From Bradyrhizobium jicamae (GTDB lineage: Bacteria > Pseudomonadota > Alphaproteobacteria > Rhizobiales > Xanthobacteraceae), in assembly GCF_001440395.1 (NCBI RefSeq), contig NZ_LLXZ01000197.1:49790-113789 (forward strand): a DNA stretch of 64,000 bases, in the 5' to 3' direction. Positions 17,686-28,455 of this stretch are shown here, one piece after another; position 1 is the stretch's first letter, and the number at the start of each line of letters is the position of its first letter. A program made the position numbers and the translations under genes. The notes under the pieces were generated by a model. That model was not told the origin of the DNA. It was given only the letters and a program-made list of their open reading frames with translations, and did not search any database.

Positions 17686-19647
17686 TCAAGCGGCGTTGCG
17701 CAGGCCTGCCAGGAACGTGTCGACGCTTCTGTAAAGCGCGTCGGCCTGCCGGCCGAGCTGGTCGGTTGCGGTCGCCACATTATCGGCGAGTGCGCGCGAC
17801 TGGTCGGCGGACTGGCTGGCGCCGCTCACATTGACCGAGACTTCGCCGGTGCCGGTCGCTGCCTGCTGGACGCTGCGGGCGATTTCCCGCGTCGCCGAAT
17901 CCTGCTCTTCCACGGCTGCGGCGATGGTGGTGGCGATGGCGCTGATTTCGCGGATCGTGTCGCTGATGCCGCCGATCGCCTTCACGCAGTCACCGGTGGC
18001 GGACTGGATTGCCGCGACCTGTCCGGCGATTTCCTCGGTCGCCTTCGCGGTCTGACTGGCGAGCTGCTTGACCTCGGATGCGACGACGGCAAAGCCGCGG
18101 CCGGCCTCGCCGGCGCGCGCGGCCTCGATGGTCGCGTTCAGCGCCAGGAGGTTAGTCTGGCTGGCGATCGCCCCGATCAGGCGAAGCACGTCGCCGATCT
18201 TTTCGGCCGCCGAGGCGAGGCTGCTCACCATTTCGGTCGTCTCTCCGGCCTTGACCACGGCGTTGTCGGCGACCCGGCTGGAATGGGTGACCTGACGGCC
18301 GATCTCTGCAACCGAGGACGCCAGTTCCTCGGTCGCGGCGGCAACCGCGCTGACGCTGGCAGATGCCTCGTCGGAGGCGGCCGCTGCGGCGGCCGCCCGG
18401 TGCGAGGTGCCGTTCACGCTGGTCGCAATCTCGCCGGCCACGCGCTGCATGTCGGTCGTTGCCTGCGCGACCGCGGCGACCACGCTCTTGACGTCGCTCT
18501 CGAACCGATCGGCCATCTGACGCTGCATGGCCTTCTTCTCGAGTTCGGCCTGCTGCTTCGTCGCTTCCTGTGCCTCGCGCATGCCGCGCGACTCGATCAT
18601 GCTGCGGCGGAACACGTCGACCGCGCTCGCCATTGTGCCGAGTTCGTCGCGGCGCTCGCGGCCGGGAATCGTGACGTCGATCTCGCCGCCGGAAAGGCGG
18701 TTCATGACCGCCGTGATCGCGGCCAACGGGCGCGACAGGCCGCGACCGAGCAGGAACGCCAGCACGATCGCGCCAAGCAGGATGGCGACGGTACCGAGGA
18801 TCAGATTGCGCTGCGAGCTCGCCGCTGCCGCTTCATACTCGGTCGTATCCTTGACGATCTCGAGAATGCCGACCGGCTGACCGGCGTAGTTCCTGATCTG
18901 CCCGAGATAGAGCGCGGCGGGCCGGCCGCTGATCGTGGCGTCACGCCGCAACGGCTGGCCGTCGAACACGGCCTTGAGCTCGTCGGCGGTCGTCACCGCT
19001 TCGTCGCCGAAGGTCGTGGACAGCTTCTTGAAGGCCTTGCCGTCGTACGAATAGACGGCGAGGTCGATGCCGAAGCGCTTCTTGGCGCGATCGACGAATT
19101 CCTTGCCGAAGGCAGCACCGACGTCGACATTGGCCAGCGTCTTGCCGTCGCGCACGATCGGCGTCATGCCGAAGATCGAGAGCGCCTCGCGGCCGGGCTC
19201 GACGCCGACGATGGGCTTGCCGGTCTTGATCGCTTCCACCACGGTGGAACGCCGCGCGGAAGCGTCGTCATCGAACACTTTCGGCGCATGGACGCGGTAG
19301 ATGGAAGTCGCAGGCGCCCGCCAGAACGAGATCAGCGGGATGCCCTGCGCCTTCATGGGTTCCAGCGCCTCGCCGAGCAGCTTGCCCAATGCATCGCGGT
19401 CGGTCTTTGCGAGGGCATCGGCGACAGGCGGCAGGGCTGCGATCAGGGATGAGACCGCGAGCGCGGCGCGCCCCTCATAGTCGATGGCGGCGATCACGCT
19501 GTCATACTGCAGCTTGAGCTGCTGATCGAGTGCGAGCTGCGTCAGCGAGCGCTGCTGGATGATCGAGAAGGTTCCGAGAATGCCGCAGGCGACGGCTACC
19601 GTCAGGGAAATGGCGAGGATCAGGCGAACGGCGATCGAGCGAATCAT
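17686..19647 (-). CDS. Methyl-accepting chemotaxis protein with periplasmic Cache-type sensor
   Basis: 653 residues. Membrane helix at ~5-27, periplasmic region ~30-275 resembling a double-Cache sensor (FWRAPATSIYRVH, VRDGKTLANVDVGAAFG), second helix ~283-305 (AILLGAIVLAFLLG), HAMP (~306-360) and a complete signalling domain with the conserved hairpin tip LIGAIASQTNLLALNATIEAARAGEAGRGFAVVASEV. No C-terminal NWETF-type tether is seen. The ligand is unknown. The ATG at 19647 is preferred to an upstream TTG at 19674. A palindrome lies 77-96 bp upstream (19724-19743), shared with the second chemoreceptor unit. Confidence 0.94.
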   Translation of the reverse strand: MIRSIAVRLILAISLTVAVACGILGTFSIIQQRSLTQLALDQQLKLQYDSVIAAIDYEGRAALAVSSLIAALPPVADALAKTDRDALGKLLGEALEPMKAQGIPLISFWRAPATSIYRVHAPKVFDDDASARRSTVVEAIKTGKPIVGVEPGREALSIFGMTPIVRDGKTLANVDVGAAFGKEFVDRAKKRFGIDLAVYSYDGKAFKKLSTTFGDEAVTTADELKAVFDGQPLRRDATISGRPAALYLGQIRNYAGQPVGILEIVKDTTEYEAAAASSQRNLILGTVAILLGAIVLAFLLGRGLSRPLAAITAVMNRLSGGEIDVTIPGRERRDELGTMASAVDVFRRSMIESRGMREAQEATKQQAELEKKAMQRQMADRFESDVKSVVAAVAQATTDMQRVAGEIATSVNGTSHRAAAAAAASDEASASVSAVAAATEELASSVAEIGRQVTHSSRVADNAVVKAGETTEMVSSLASAAEKIGDVLRLIGAIASQTNLLALNATIEAARAGEAGRGFAVVASEVKQLASQTAKATEEIAGQVAAIQSATGDCVKAIGGISDTIREISAIATTIAAAVEEQDSATREIARSVQQAATGTGEVSVNVSGASQSADQSRALADNVATATDQLGRQADALYRSVDTFLAGLRNAA

Positions 19648-19723
19648 GAGAAATACGAAAGCTCCCCGGGGCAATGCTCCGTGAGAGATTTCATGAATTG
19701 TTTAACAACAGGGGTCGCCGGCC

Positions 19724-19743
19724 GGTCCGTAGAACTACGGACC
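19724..19743. promoter_or_regulatory. Palindromic operator-like site upstream of chemoreceptor 1
   Basis: GGTCCGTAG-AA-CTACGGACC, perfect 9-bp arms. The core TCCGTAGAACTACGGA (19726-19741) differs by one base from the site at 60882-60897 upstream of the second chemoreceptor unit. It lies between the flavoprotein stop (19752) and the chemoreceptor start (19647). Lack of a T-run and the shared core point to a protein-binding site rather than a terminator. Confidence 0.6.
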
Positions 19744-19751
19744 GCAATCCA

Positions 19752-20924
19752 TCACCGCATCGTCGGCGGGGCGTCGAGATCACCGGAAAGGATCGCCTTG
19801 CCGGCATCCTCGTAATGCGCGTCGCGGCCCTGGATCTGCTGGGCGATCGCATGCATGTCGCGAAAGCGGCGCTCGAACCTGTTGGCGTTGAACACGGCGG
19901 TGGCGCCGGCCATGCGATAGGCGGTGTCGACCACGGCGGCCGATTGATGGATGGTCCAGGTGGTGGCGATGCGCAGCGCAATGCGATGCGCTTCCGTGAT
20001 GGCATCGCCCCTCGCCAGGTCGCGCCAGACCTCGGCGGCGGTCGCATAGAGATAGGCGCGGGCGCCGCGCCATTGCGCCTCGGTGCGGCCGATCAATCCC
20101 TGCACGGCATTGTTGTCGCGCATCGCCTTCAGCGCCTGCGGGGTCTTGGCGCGGGCAAGATCGACCGCCGCATCGAGCGTGGCGCGGGCGACGCCTAGCG
20201 AGGTCGCCGCAAAGCCCATGCCGAACACCATGTTGGTGGAGAGCTTGTACAGCGGCCCGGTTTCGCGCCGCGCCGCCGGTTCGTCGCGCAGCGCTGCGAA
20301 TTTCTCCGGGATGAACAGATTGTCGACCGAATAGGAATCGGTGCCGGTGCCCCGCAAGCCGATCACGTCCCAGACGTCGTGCATCGTGGCGCTGGTCACC
20401 GGAAACAGGATGGTGCGGATTTCGGGCGAGCCGTCCTTCTTGCGCCGCGGCGTGCCGTCGGCCTCGACGACGCGGACATGGGCGCCGAGCCAGCTCGCCT
20501 GCCGCGAGCCGGAGGCGAAGTCCCAGCGCGCGCTGGCCTTGTAGCCGCCGGGAACCGCCTGCACTTCATGATTGATCGCGCCCCAGGCGAGAATGCCGGG
20601 CGCGACATTGAAGATTTCGTTGGCGGCATCGGGATCGAGATAGGCCGCGGTCATGGCGCAGACGCTGCACTGGCCGAGGCACCATGCGGTCGAGGCATCA
20701 GCCTTGGCGATCTCCTCCTGCATCTGCATGAATGCCTCGAGCGAAGCCTCGATGCCGCCAAAGCTTTGGGGCAGCAACGCGCGGTAAAGCCCGTTCTCGA
20801 TCAGCGCCGCCGTGACCGCCGGCGTCAGCCGCCGCGTCCGTTCGATCTCGTCGGCCTCGCGCAGGATCAATGGCGCCAGCGCCCGCGCGCGTTCCACGAG
20901 ATCGATGCCGCCCTGCCTGTTCAT
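19752..20924 (-). CDS. Acyl-CoA dehydrogenase-like flavoprotein (HsaA/group D monooxygenase type)
   Basis: 390 residues. Opening ARALAPLILREADEIERTRRLTPAVTAALIENGLYR, then LPQSFGGIEASLEAFMQMQEEIAKADASTAWCLGQ, is typical of the flavin-dependent monooxygenase branch of the acyl-CoA dehydrogenase fold (HsaA, HpaH, DszC-like) rather than of true dehydrogenases. These take reduced flavin from a separate reductase and hydroxylate aromatic or sulfur substrates. No reductase gene is adjacent. A 6-bp palindrome 41 bp before the start (20965-20980) may be an operator. The substrate is unknown. Confidence 0.85.
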   Translation of the reverse strand: MNRQGGIDLVERARALAPLILREADEIERTRRLTPAVTAALIENGLYRALLPQSFGGIEASLEAFMQMQEEIAKADASTAWCLGQCSVCAMTAAYLDPDAANEIFNVAPGILAWGAINHEVQAVPGGYKASARWDFASGSRQASWLGAHVRVVEADGTPRRKKDGSPEIRTILFPVTSATMHDVWDVIGLRGTGTDSYSVDNLFIPEKFAALRDEPAARRETGPLYKLSTNMVFGMGFAATSLGVARATLDAAVDLARAKTPQALKAMRDNNAVQGLIGRTEAQWRGARAYLYATAAEVWRDLARGDAITEAHRIALRIATTWTIHQSAAVVDTAYRMAGATAVFNANRFERRFRDMHAIAQQIQGRDAHYEDAGKAILSGDLDAPPTMR

Positions 20925-20964
20925 GCGTTCCTCGCATTCTCTTGTTCTTTTCGTATCCGCAATC

Positions 20965-20980
20965 GTGACCTATCGGTCAC
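20965..20980. promoter_or_regulatory. TetR-type operator candidate
   Basis: GTGACC-TATC-GGTCAC, perfect 6-bp arms, between the divergent flavoprotein (start 20924) and lipase (start 21095) genes. TGACC-N4-GGTCA is a form often bound by TetR-family repressors. No regulator gene is next to it, so this is inference from symmetry and position. Confidence 0.4.
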
Positions 20981-21094
20981 CGTCGATCAAGCCGGTGGCG
21001 GAATGGCAGGGCTCGTGCGGATAATGATAGCTACAACCGCAGGTGCGTCGCGTCGAGAAATGAGTTACAGTCGAGGCGCGGCAGGGAGCTGCAA

Positions 21095-22006
21095 ATGGCA
21101 GATATCAGCCTTTTCGAGCCTGAAGATCTCAGCAACATCCCGACCTTCCGGGCCGCCTATTCGGATCGCACGGCGTTGCTGATGGCCAGGCTCGCCTATC
21201 GCGCCTACAACAATTACGACGTCGACGATGCGACGTTCAAGACGTTCAGCACGGAATTGTGCAGGCAGGGATTTGTCGACTGCCGCGCCCTGATCGACCG
21301 CGATGCCGGCACGGCAGGTTATATCGTCGAAGGCAGCGACATCATCGTCGTCGTATTCCGGGGAACCGAGGACGAACTCGACTGGAAAACCAATGTGAAC
21401 GCTCGCTTCGTGGCACTGCAGGGAGGTACGCGTGTTCACACTGGCTTCTTTCAGGCCTACTGGCCGATCCGCGACGCCATGTTCGAGGTCGTCAAACGCG
21501 TCATCAAGGCGAAGCAGCGTCCGATCTACATTACCGGCCATTCGCTCGGCGGTGCGCTGGCGCTGATGGCCACGGCGGAACTGGCCAATGATGAGGATGC
21601 GACCGTGCGCGATAGTGTTGCGGCCTGCTACACGTTTGGCTGTCCGCGCGCAGGCGACGCCTCCTTCGATGTGTACGTCAAGGCTCCATTGTATCGAATC
21701 ACCAACGGTGTCGACCTCGTGCCGGCAGTTCCTCCCGCCGTCCTTGGTTATCGTCACGTCGGCGATACCAGGTACTTCGGAAAAACTGGCGTTGCCCCGG
21801 TGCGGCGGTCGCCGAACTGGCCACAGAAGATATGGCGTACGATGTGGGGCCTGGTTGCGCTGGTCAGGACCGGAAAATTTCAGAACATCGCCGATCACAG
21901 CATGTCGGTATATGTCGGAAAGCTGGATGCCTGGGCAAAGGCCAATCTCAAGCAGACGCAGGAAAGGCGTGAAGTAACGGCCGACCCGGCGATCGCAAAG
22001 CCATAG
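21095..22006 (+). CDS. Class 3 (fungal-type) lipase family protein
   Basis: 303 residues, alpha/beta hydrolase of the Lipase_3 group. The nucleophile elbow is YITGHSLGGALA (S150); the likely Asp is in NGVDLVP and the His in ADHSMSVYV, giving a full triad. VVVFRGTEDELDWKTN is the oxyanion/lid block of the family. No signal peptide is seen, so it may act in the cytoplasm or leave by another route. ATG follows GGGAGCTGCAA. Fungal lipase-type enzymes cleave triacylglycerols or phospholipids; the real substrate is not known. Convergent with the MFS gene across a repeat-derived hairpin. Confidence 0.88.
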   Translation: MADISLFEPEDLSNIPTFRAAYSDRTALLMARLAYRAYNNYDVDDATFKTFSTELCRQGFVDCRALIDRDAGTAGYIVEGSDIIVVVFRGTEDELDWKTNVNARFVALQGGTRVHTGFFQAYWPIRDAMFEVVKRVIKAKQRPIYITGHSLGGALALMATAELANDEDATVRDSVAACYTFGCPRAGDASFDVYVKAPLYRITNGVDLVPAVPPAVLGYRHVGDTRYFGKTGVAPVRRSPNWPQKIWRTMWGLVALVRTGKFQNIADHSMSVYVGKLDAWAKANLKQTQERREVTADPAIAKP

Positions 22007-22128
22007 AGCATGATCCGGAAAAGTGTGTAGCGGTTTCCCCCCGCGACAAACGCGAATGCGTTTGCGCGGAATCTTGCTCAAACAAAAAGATAAAGCGCGA
22101 TGACGATTCGAAGAAAGTCATCGCGCTT
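22007..22128. repeat. GAGCATGATCCGG-type intergenic repeat with terminal hairpin
   Basis: Starts with GCATGATCCGGAAAAGTGTG and ends with an inverted repeat AAGCGCGATGAC (22093-22104) / GTCATCGCGCTT (22117-22128). Located between convergent lipase and MFS genes, where the hairpin could stop transcription from both sides. The GAGCATGATCC start is a familiar repeat in Bradyrhizobium-group genomes. Confidence 0.7.
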
Positions 22129-22158
22129 CAGCCAAGCGGCTGTCGGCCTTGCATGAAC

Positions 22159-23394
22159 TCAGGCCGCCGCGCGTCCGAGATCGAGCGAGGATTGCGGCGG
22201 CCGCTTCGCCGACGGGAAGCTCAACGCTACCGCGACGGCCGCCATGCCGATGGCGAACGAGCCGACATAGAGCCAGTTGTAGGCGTGGAAGGTGTCGAAT
22301 ACCCAGCCGCCGGCGAGCGGCCCCAGCGCCATGCCGAGGCTGGCAAAGGCGGAGACGGCACCGAACATGCTGCCCATGATACGCACGCCGAAATACTCGC
22401 GCACCAGTACGGCGTAGAGCGGCATCACGCCGCCATAGGCGAGGCCGAAGACCACCGACAGCGCATAGAACTCGCCGAGCTGGCCGACCGCGAGATAGGT
22501 GGCGATCGACAGCGCCTGCACGAACAGGCCGCCAACCAGAACGTGCTTGGCGCCGAAGCGATCGGCCAGCACGCCGAGCAGCAGCCGGCCGCCGAGACCG
22601 GAAAACCCGGCGAGGCTGTAGACCGTAACCGCCGTCAGCGGCGCGATACCGCAGACCATGGCGTAGCTGACCAGATGGAAGATCGGTCCGGAATGCGCCG
22701 CGCAGCAGGCGAAGTGTGCGCCTGCCAGAATCATGAATTGCGGTGTTCGCAAGGCTTGCGCGACGGTCCACTGCCCGTCGGGCGCGTCGGTTCCATTTGC
22801 AGCCTCGGGCGTCGAGGGCTCCGGCGGCTGCCGCACCAGCAAGGAGGCCGGAATCAACAGCGCCAACGCGACGATGCCGATCACCAGCATCGCCGTGCGC
22901 CAGTCATAGGACGCGATCAGCCAGCTTGCGAAGGGAGCAACGGTAAGCGGCGATACGCCCATGCCCGCGGACACCAGCGCCACCGCGAGGCTGCGGTGCT
23001 GTTCGATCCAGGCGCTCGCCGCCGCCACCATCGGCGCATAGAAGCTGCCGGCTGAAATGCCGATCAAGACGCCGAACGCAAACTGGAACTGCCACAGGCT
23101 GGTGGCCTGGCTCGCGCCGATCAGGCCGGCACCGAGCAGCAGCGTGCCCGAAAGCACCACGATGCGGGTGCCGAACCGGTCGGACAGGGTGCCCCAGAAG
23201 AACGCCGCCAGCCCCATCGCGAGAAAGTCGATCGTGGCCGCCGCCGAGATGCCGCTGCGCGACCAGCCCATGTCAGCCGAAATCGGCTGCAGGAACACCG
23301 CGAGCGACAGCATTGACCCGAATGCCACGCACGTCATCAGCGCACCAACGCCGACGACAACCCAGCCATAGGAAGACCCGGCGGACTTGCCCAT
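22159..23394 (-). CDS. MFS transporter (monocarboxylate / oxalate-formate antiporter-like)
   Basis: 411 residues, 12 predicted membrane helices in two six-helix halves separated by a charged loop (~195-225, PPEPSTPEAANGTDAPDGQW). The loop-2 motif GTLSDRFGTR (about 70-79) and its second-half copy GVLADRFGAKHV are the MFS signature. The first helix SYGWVVVGVGALMTCVAFGS resembles the oxalate/formate and monocarboxylate group. Substrate unknown; the gene stands alone, so context gives no clue. A signal-like GGAAT region precedes the ATG. Confidence 0.88.
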   Translation of the reverse strand: MGKSAGSSYGWVVVGVGALMTCVAFGSMLSLAVFLQPISADMGWSRSGISAAATIDFLAMGLAAFFWGTLSDRFGTRIVVLSGTLLLGAGLIGASQATSLWQFQFAFGVLIGISAGSFYAPMVAAASAWIEQHRSLAVALVSAGMGVSPLTVAPFASWLIASYDWRTAMLVIGIVALALLIPASLLVRQPPEPSTPEAANGTDAPDGQWTVAQALRTPQFMILAGAHFACCAAHSGPIFHLVSYAMVCGIAPLTAVTVYSLAGFSGLGGRLLLGVLADRFGAKHVLVGGLFVQALSIATYLAVGQLGEFYALSVVFGLAYGGVMPLYAVLVREYFGVRIMGSMFGAVSAFASLGMALGPLAGGWVFDTFHAYNWLYVGSFAIGMAAVAVALSFPSAKRPPQSSLDLGRAAA

Positions 23395-23617
23395 GCGATT
23401 CCCCGCTCTTTTTGTATTTTATGATCTGAGCGGGGCAGATGGTGGCCTATTCGGCCGGTGAGGGCAAGATGAACGGCGCGGTTGACAGCGATCCGTCGCG
23501 ACCGCGGTCGGGACCCGTTCTACTTTGCATGGGGTTGTTTTCGCGATTTTGTGTCCAGGCCTCCAGCGGAGAGGCCGCGCCCGGCTCACGAGATCGTCAA
23601 TGCTTCCGAGGGACGCC

Positions 23618-25429
<1,812 letters not shown>

Positions 25430-25544
25430 GGGGCGCGGGATAGCATTCACGCCCCGGTGCGGCAACCATCTTGCTGTATTTTAAGGGGGTTTCTTCACGC
25501 CAAGCTGATTCCACTCGGCCCCAAAACACGCTACGGAGTGGGCC

Positions 25545-27143
25545 ATGTCCACTGCATCCATTTCGTCCGCGGCCGCGCGCGGCAGGCGTTTCCCATCGAT
25601 CCAAAGGCTGACGGCGTGGCTGGCCTCGCGGGCCAGCGATCCCAAGGCCGGGCTCTGGCTGGTGACCGGCTTTGCCGTGGTCCACGCCGTGCTGTGGACG
25701 CTGATTCTGGTCAATCTGAAGACCGGGCAGGACGTTCATATGGACGTCGCGGAGGCCTTCGCCTGGGGGCAGAAGTTCCTGCTCGGCTATGGCAAGCACC
25801 CGCCGCTCTCCGGATGGGTCGCCGGCGTCTGGTTCATGCTGTTTCCGGTTACCGACTGGTCAAGTTACGCGCTGGCGATGGCGACACTGGCCTGCGGGCT
25901 CGTGATCTGCTGGTGGCTGGCGCGGCGCGTGGTGGATCATCGCCGCGCGTTCTTCGTCGTGGTGATGCTCGCGATCTATCCGATCTTCAATTTCAAGGGC
26001 TTCAAGTACAATCCGGACCTGTTGCAACTCGTCACGCTGCCGCTCCTCGTGCTGGCCTATCTCGACGCGTTCGAAAAGCGCAGCATCAGATCCGGCGTAT
26101 GGCTCGGGCTCGCCGGCGCGCTGGCGCTGATGACCAAATACTGGGCGGTGACCATGATCGGCGCCATCGGCCTTGCCGCGCTGATCCATCCCGCGCGCCT
26201 GCAGTTCCTGCGTTCGCCGGCGCCGTGGGTCGCGATCATTACGCTCGTCGTCGCGATGCTTCCGCATTTGATGTGGCTGAAGCAAGTGAACTTCGTTCCG
26301 TTCACCTATGCCGGCGACACCTATACGCTGACCGACCGCGCCACGATCAACGAGCTCGTGGTGGGCTATATCGGACATAATCTCGCGTTGCTGGCCCTGC
26401 CGGCGGTGCTCGGCGCGATCGCGCTGATGTGGCGGCCGTGGCGCTTGACGCCGTTTCCGTTCCTGGCGCGCGGCGCCAATTCAGGCGTGAACACGTCCCA
26501 GGCACTCAATGTCTGGATCATCCAGGCGGTGGTGGCGGTCGGGCCGCCGCTCGGCGCGCTGATGCTGCATTTCTACATCAAGACCGATTGGGGCATTCCG
26601 CTGTTCTTCCTGACGCCGCTCGCGCTGGTCGCGATTCCTGCGGTGCGGGTTCGGAAAGTCGCGCTGATGAACCTGACCACGACCTGGCTGGTGATTTCGC
26701 TGGTCGTGCTGGCGATATCACCCAGGATCGTCGCCCATGAACTCAGCGAAAAGCGCACGGCAGGCGCGACCTACCGGGCGCGCTCCGAACTCGCCCGCGA
26801 ACTGACGGAAGCCTGGCAGGTCCGCTTCCGATCGCGCTGGCCTGTGGTCGCCGCCTATACCGATACCGGACAGCCCGTCACCTTCTACAGCCCCGATCAT
26901 CCGGCGCCGCTGACGCCGGATGAGCCGTGGTCGTCGGGCCTGACCTCGCTCGAGGAAGCGAAGCGATCCGGCTTCATCGGCATCTGCGAAACCGGCGACT
27001 GGAAGCTGGAAAGATGCGAGGCGTGGATGAAGACCCATGCCGCCAATGCCGAGCGCATGGTGATGACCACGCGACGATTCTTCCTAGGCTTGCCCGGTCC
27101 CGCGACGGCCTGGAACATCTACATCGTGCCGCCGGCCAAATAG
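25545..27143 (+). CDS. Membrane glycosyltransferase, GT39/ArnT-PMT family
   Basis: 532 residues. About 11-12 membrane helices span residues 40-410, followed by a soluble periplasmic C-terminal part (~410-532). The motif GYGKHPPLSGW (~84-94) and the acidic VAEAFAWG before it match the first periplasmic loop of PMT/ArnT enzymes, which use lipid-linked sugars (polyprenyl phosphate donors) to modify lipid A, proteins or other envelope molecules. Acceptor and sugar are unknown. An SDR gene starts 32 bp downstream on the same strand, so they may share an mRNA. Confidence 0.85.
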   Translation: MSTASISSAAARGRRFPSIQRLTAWLASRASDPKAGLWLVTGFAVVHAVLWTLILVNLKTGQDVHMDVAEAFAWGQKFLLGYGKHPPLSGWVAGVWFMLFPVTDWSSYALAMATLACGLVICWWLARRVVDHRRAFFVVVMLAIYPIFNFKGFKYNPDLLQLVTLPLLVLAYLDAFEKRSIRSGVWLGLAGALALMTKYWAVTMIGAIGLAALIHPARLQFLRSPAPWVAIITLVVAMLPHLMWLKQVNFVPFTYAGDTYTLTDRATINELVVGYIGHNLALLALPAVLGAIALMWRPWRLTPFPFLARGANSGVNTSQALNVWIIQAVVAVGPPLGALMLHFYIKTDWGIPLFFLTPLALVAIPAVRVRKVALMNLTTTWLVISLVVLAISPRIVAHELSEKRTAGATYRARSELARELTEAWQVRFRSRWPVVAAYTDTGQPVTFYSPDHPAPLTPDEPWSSGLTSLEEAKRSGFIGICETGDWKLERCEAWMKTHAANAERMVMTTRRFFLGLPGPATAWNIYIVPPAK

Positions 27144-27175
27144 AAGTGGCTACAAAAACAAGAGGGGGTAGACGG

Positions 27176-27973
27176 ATGAATCTCGATCTAACGGACAAGA
27201 CGGCGCTGGTTACCGGCTCGACGCGCGGCATCGGACTCGCAACGGCCATTGGCCTTGCGCAGATGGGCGCGGCGGTGATCGTCAACGGGCGCGAGCAGAC
27301 GGCGGTTGGCGAGGCCGTGGCAAAAGTCCGAGAGGCGGCGCCGTCGGCCAAGGTGCATGCGGCAGCGTTCGACCTCGGCGATGCCGTGGGCTGTGCGGCG
27401 CTGGTGGCGCAATTCCCTGATGTCGACATCCTCGTCAACAATCTCGGCATCTACGAACCAAAGGGCTTCTTCGAGATCGAGGATGCCGATTGGTCGAAAA
27501 TGTTCGAAGTCAACGTCATGAGCGGGGTGCGGCTGACGCGGCATTATCTGAAGCGGATGCTCGATCACAAGGACTGGGGCCGCGTCGTGTTCGTCTCCAG
27601 CGAATCCGGCGTCTTCATTCCGAAGGAGATGGTGCATTACGGCTTCTCCAAAGCGGCGCAGCTCGTCATCGCGCGCGGTGCGGCCGAGACGACCAAGGGC
27701 ACCAATGTCACCGTCAATTCGGTGATGCCGGGCCCGACCTGGGTGGAGATGGCGCCGGTGCGTCTGGCCGCGCGGGCGAAGGCCGCAGGCACGACCGTTG
27801 ACGATCTGGTCTCGCGCACCTTCAGCGAACGCCGCCCGGCCTCACTGCTGCAGCGCTATGCCAAGCCGGAAGAGGTCGCCAATCTGATCTGCTACGTCTG
27901 CTCAAAAGCCTCCAGCGCCACCAACGGCGCCGCGCTCCGTGCCGACGGCGGGATCGTTACGAATCCATTTTGA
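27176..27973 (+). CDS. Short-chain dehydrogenase/reductase
   Basis: 265 residues, classical SDR size. NAD(P)-binding TGSTRGIG (residues 14-21), NNLG, and the catalytic Ser-Tyr-Lys: SSES, then YGFSK. C-terminal TNGAALRADGGIV is the usual family ending. The start at 27176 follows AGAGGGGGTAGACGG, a strong ribosome site; the frame is open upstream inside the glycosyltransferase gene. Substrate cannot be predicted. Possible operon partner of the GT39 gene, but no functional link is evident. Confidence 0.92.
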   Translation: MNLDLTDKTALVTGSTRGIGLATAIGLAQMGAAVIVNGREQTAVGEAVAKVREAAPSAKVHAAAFDLGDAVGCAALVAQFPDVDILVNNLGIYEPKGFFEIEDADWSKMFEVNVMSGVRLTRHYLKRMLDHKDWGRVVFVSSESGVFIPKEMVHYGFSKAAQLVIARGAAETTKGTNVTVNSVMPGPTWVEMAPVRLAARAKAAGTTVDDLVSRTFSERRPASLLQRYAKPEEVANLICYVCSKASSATNGAALRADGGIVTNPF

Positions 27974-27985
27974 TGTCTTAGACCG

Positions 27986-28076
27986 TAGGGTGGGCAAAGC
28001 GAAGCGTGCCCACCATTTTGAGCCGAGCGCTCGGATGGATGGTGGGCACGGCGCTATCGCGCCTTTGCCCACCCTA
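27986..28076. repeat. TAGGGTGGGCAAAGCGAAGC palindromic repeat, copy A
   Basis: Arms TAGGGTGGGCAAAGCG and TTTGCCCACCCTA with inner GTGCCCACCAT / ATGGTGGGCAC. About 90 bp between the SDR stop (27973) and ptsH stop (28129), i.e. between convergent genes. A second copy with a different loop lies at 38750-38838. Confidence 0.85.
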
Positions 28077-28128
28077 CAAATTCCTCGCAAGCGCGGAGAG
28101 GTGAGGCAGAGCCATTCAGTTCAGCCTC

Positions 28129-28455
28129 TCACACGCCCTCTTCATTAAACTTGTCTGCAATGAGCGCTGCGATCGCATCGACCGCGGCTTGCGCCTCGGG
28201 TCCGGTCGCGGAGACCGTTACCGTGGTTCCAGGTCCGGCCGCCAACATCATCAAGCCCATGATCGATGTACCGCCGACGGTTTCATTGCCGCGGGTCACC
28301 CAGACCTCGGCGTTGAAGCGTTCGACCATCTGGACGAACTTGGCCGACGCCCGCGCATGCAGGCCGCGCTTGTTGATGATGAGAAGTTCCCGCGAGATGG
28401 CGCCGGCCGGCACGCCGGACCCGAGTTCCTTTCCGGGCGCGGCGTCGTCGCTCAT
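28129..28455 (-). CDS. ptsH: HPr phosphocarrier protein
   Basis: 108 residues. HPr passes phosphate from enzyme I to EIIA proteins. The phosphorylated His is H33 in KRGLHARASAKFV and the regulatory Ser, target of HPr kinase, is S64 in GGTSIMGLMML. There is an extra ~20-residue N-terminal extension relative to E. coli HPr (85 aa). The ATG overlaps the EIIA stop as ATGA (28452-28455). With hprK nearby and no sugar permease in the window, the role is regulatory, as in the alphaproteobacterial PTS. Enzyme I (ptsP) is not in the window. Confidence 0.96.
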   Translation of the reverse strand: MSDDAAPGKELGSGVPAGAISRELLIINKRGLHARASAKFVQMVERFNAEVWVTRGNETVGGTSIMGLMMLAAGPGTTVTVSATGPEAQAAVDAIAALIADKFNEEGV

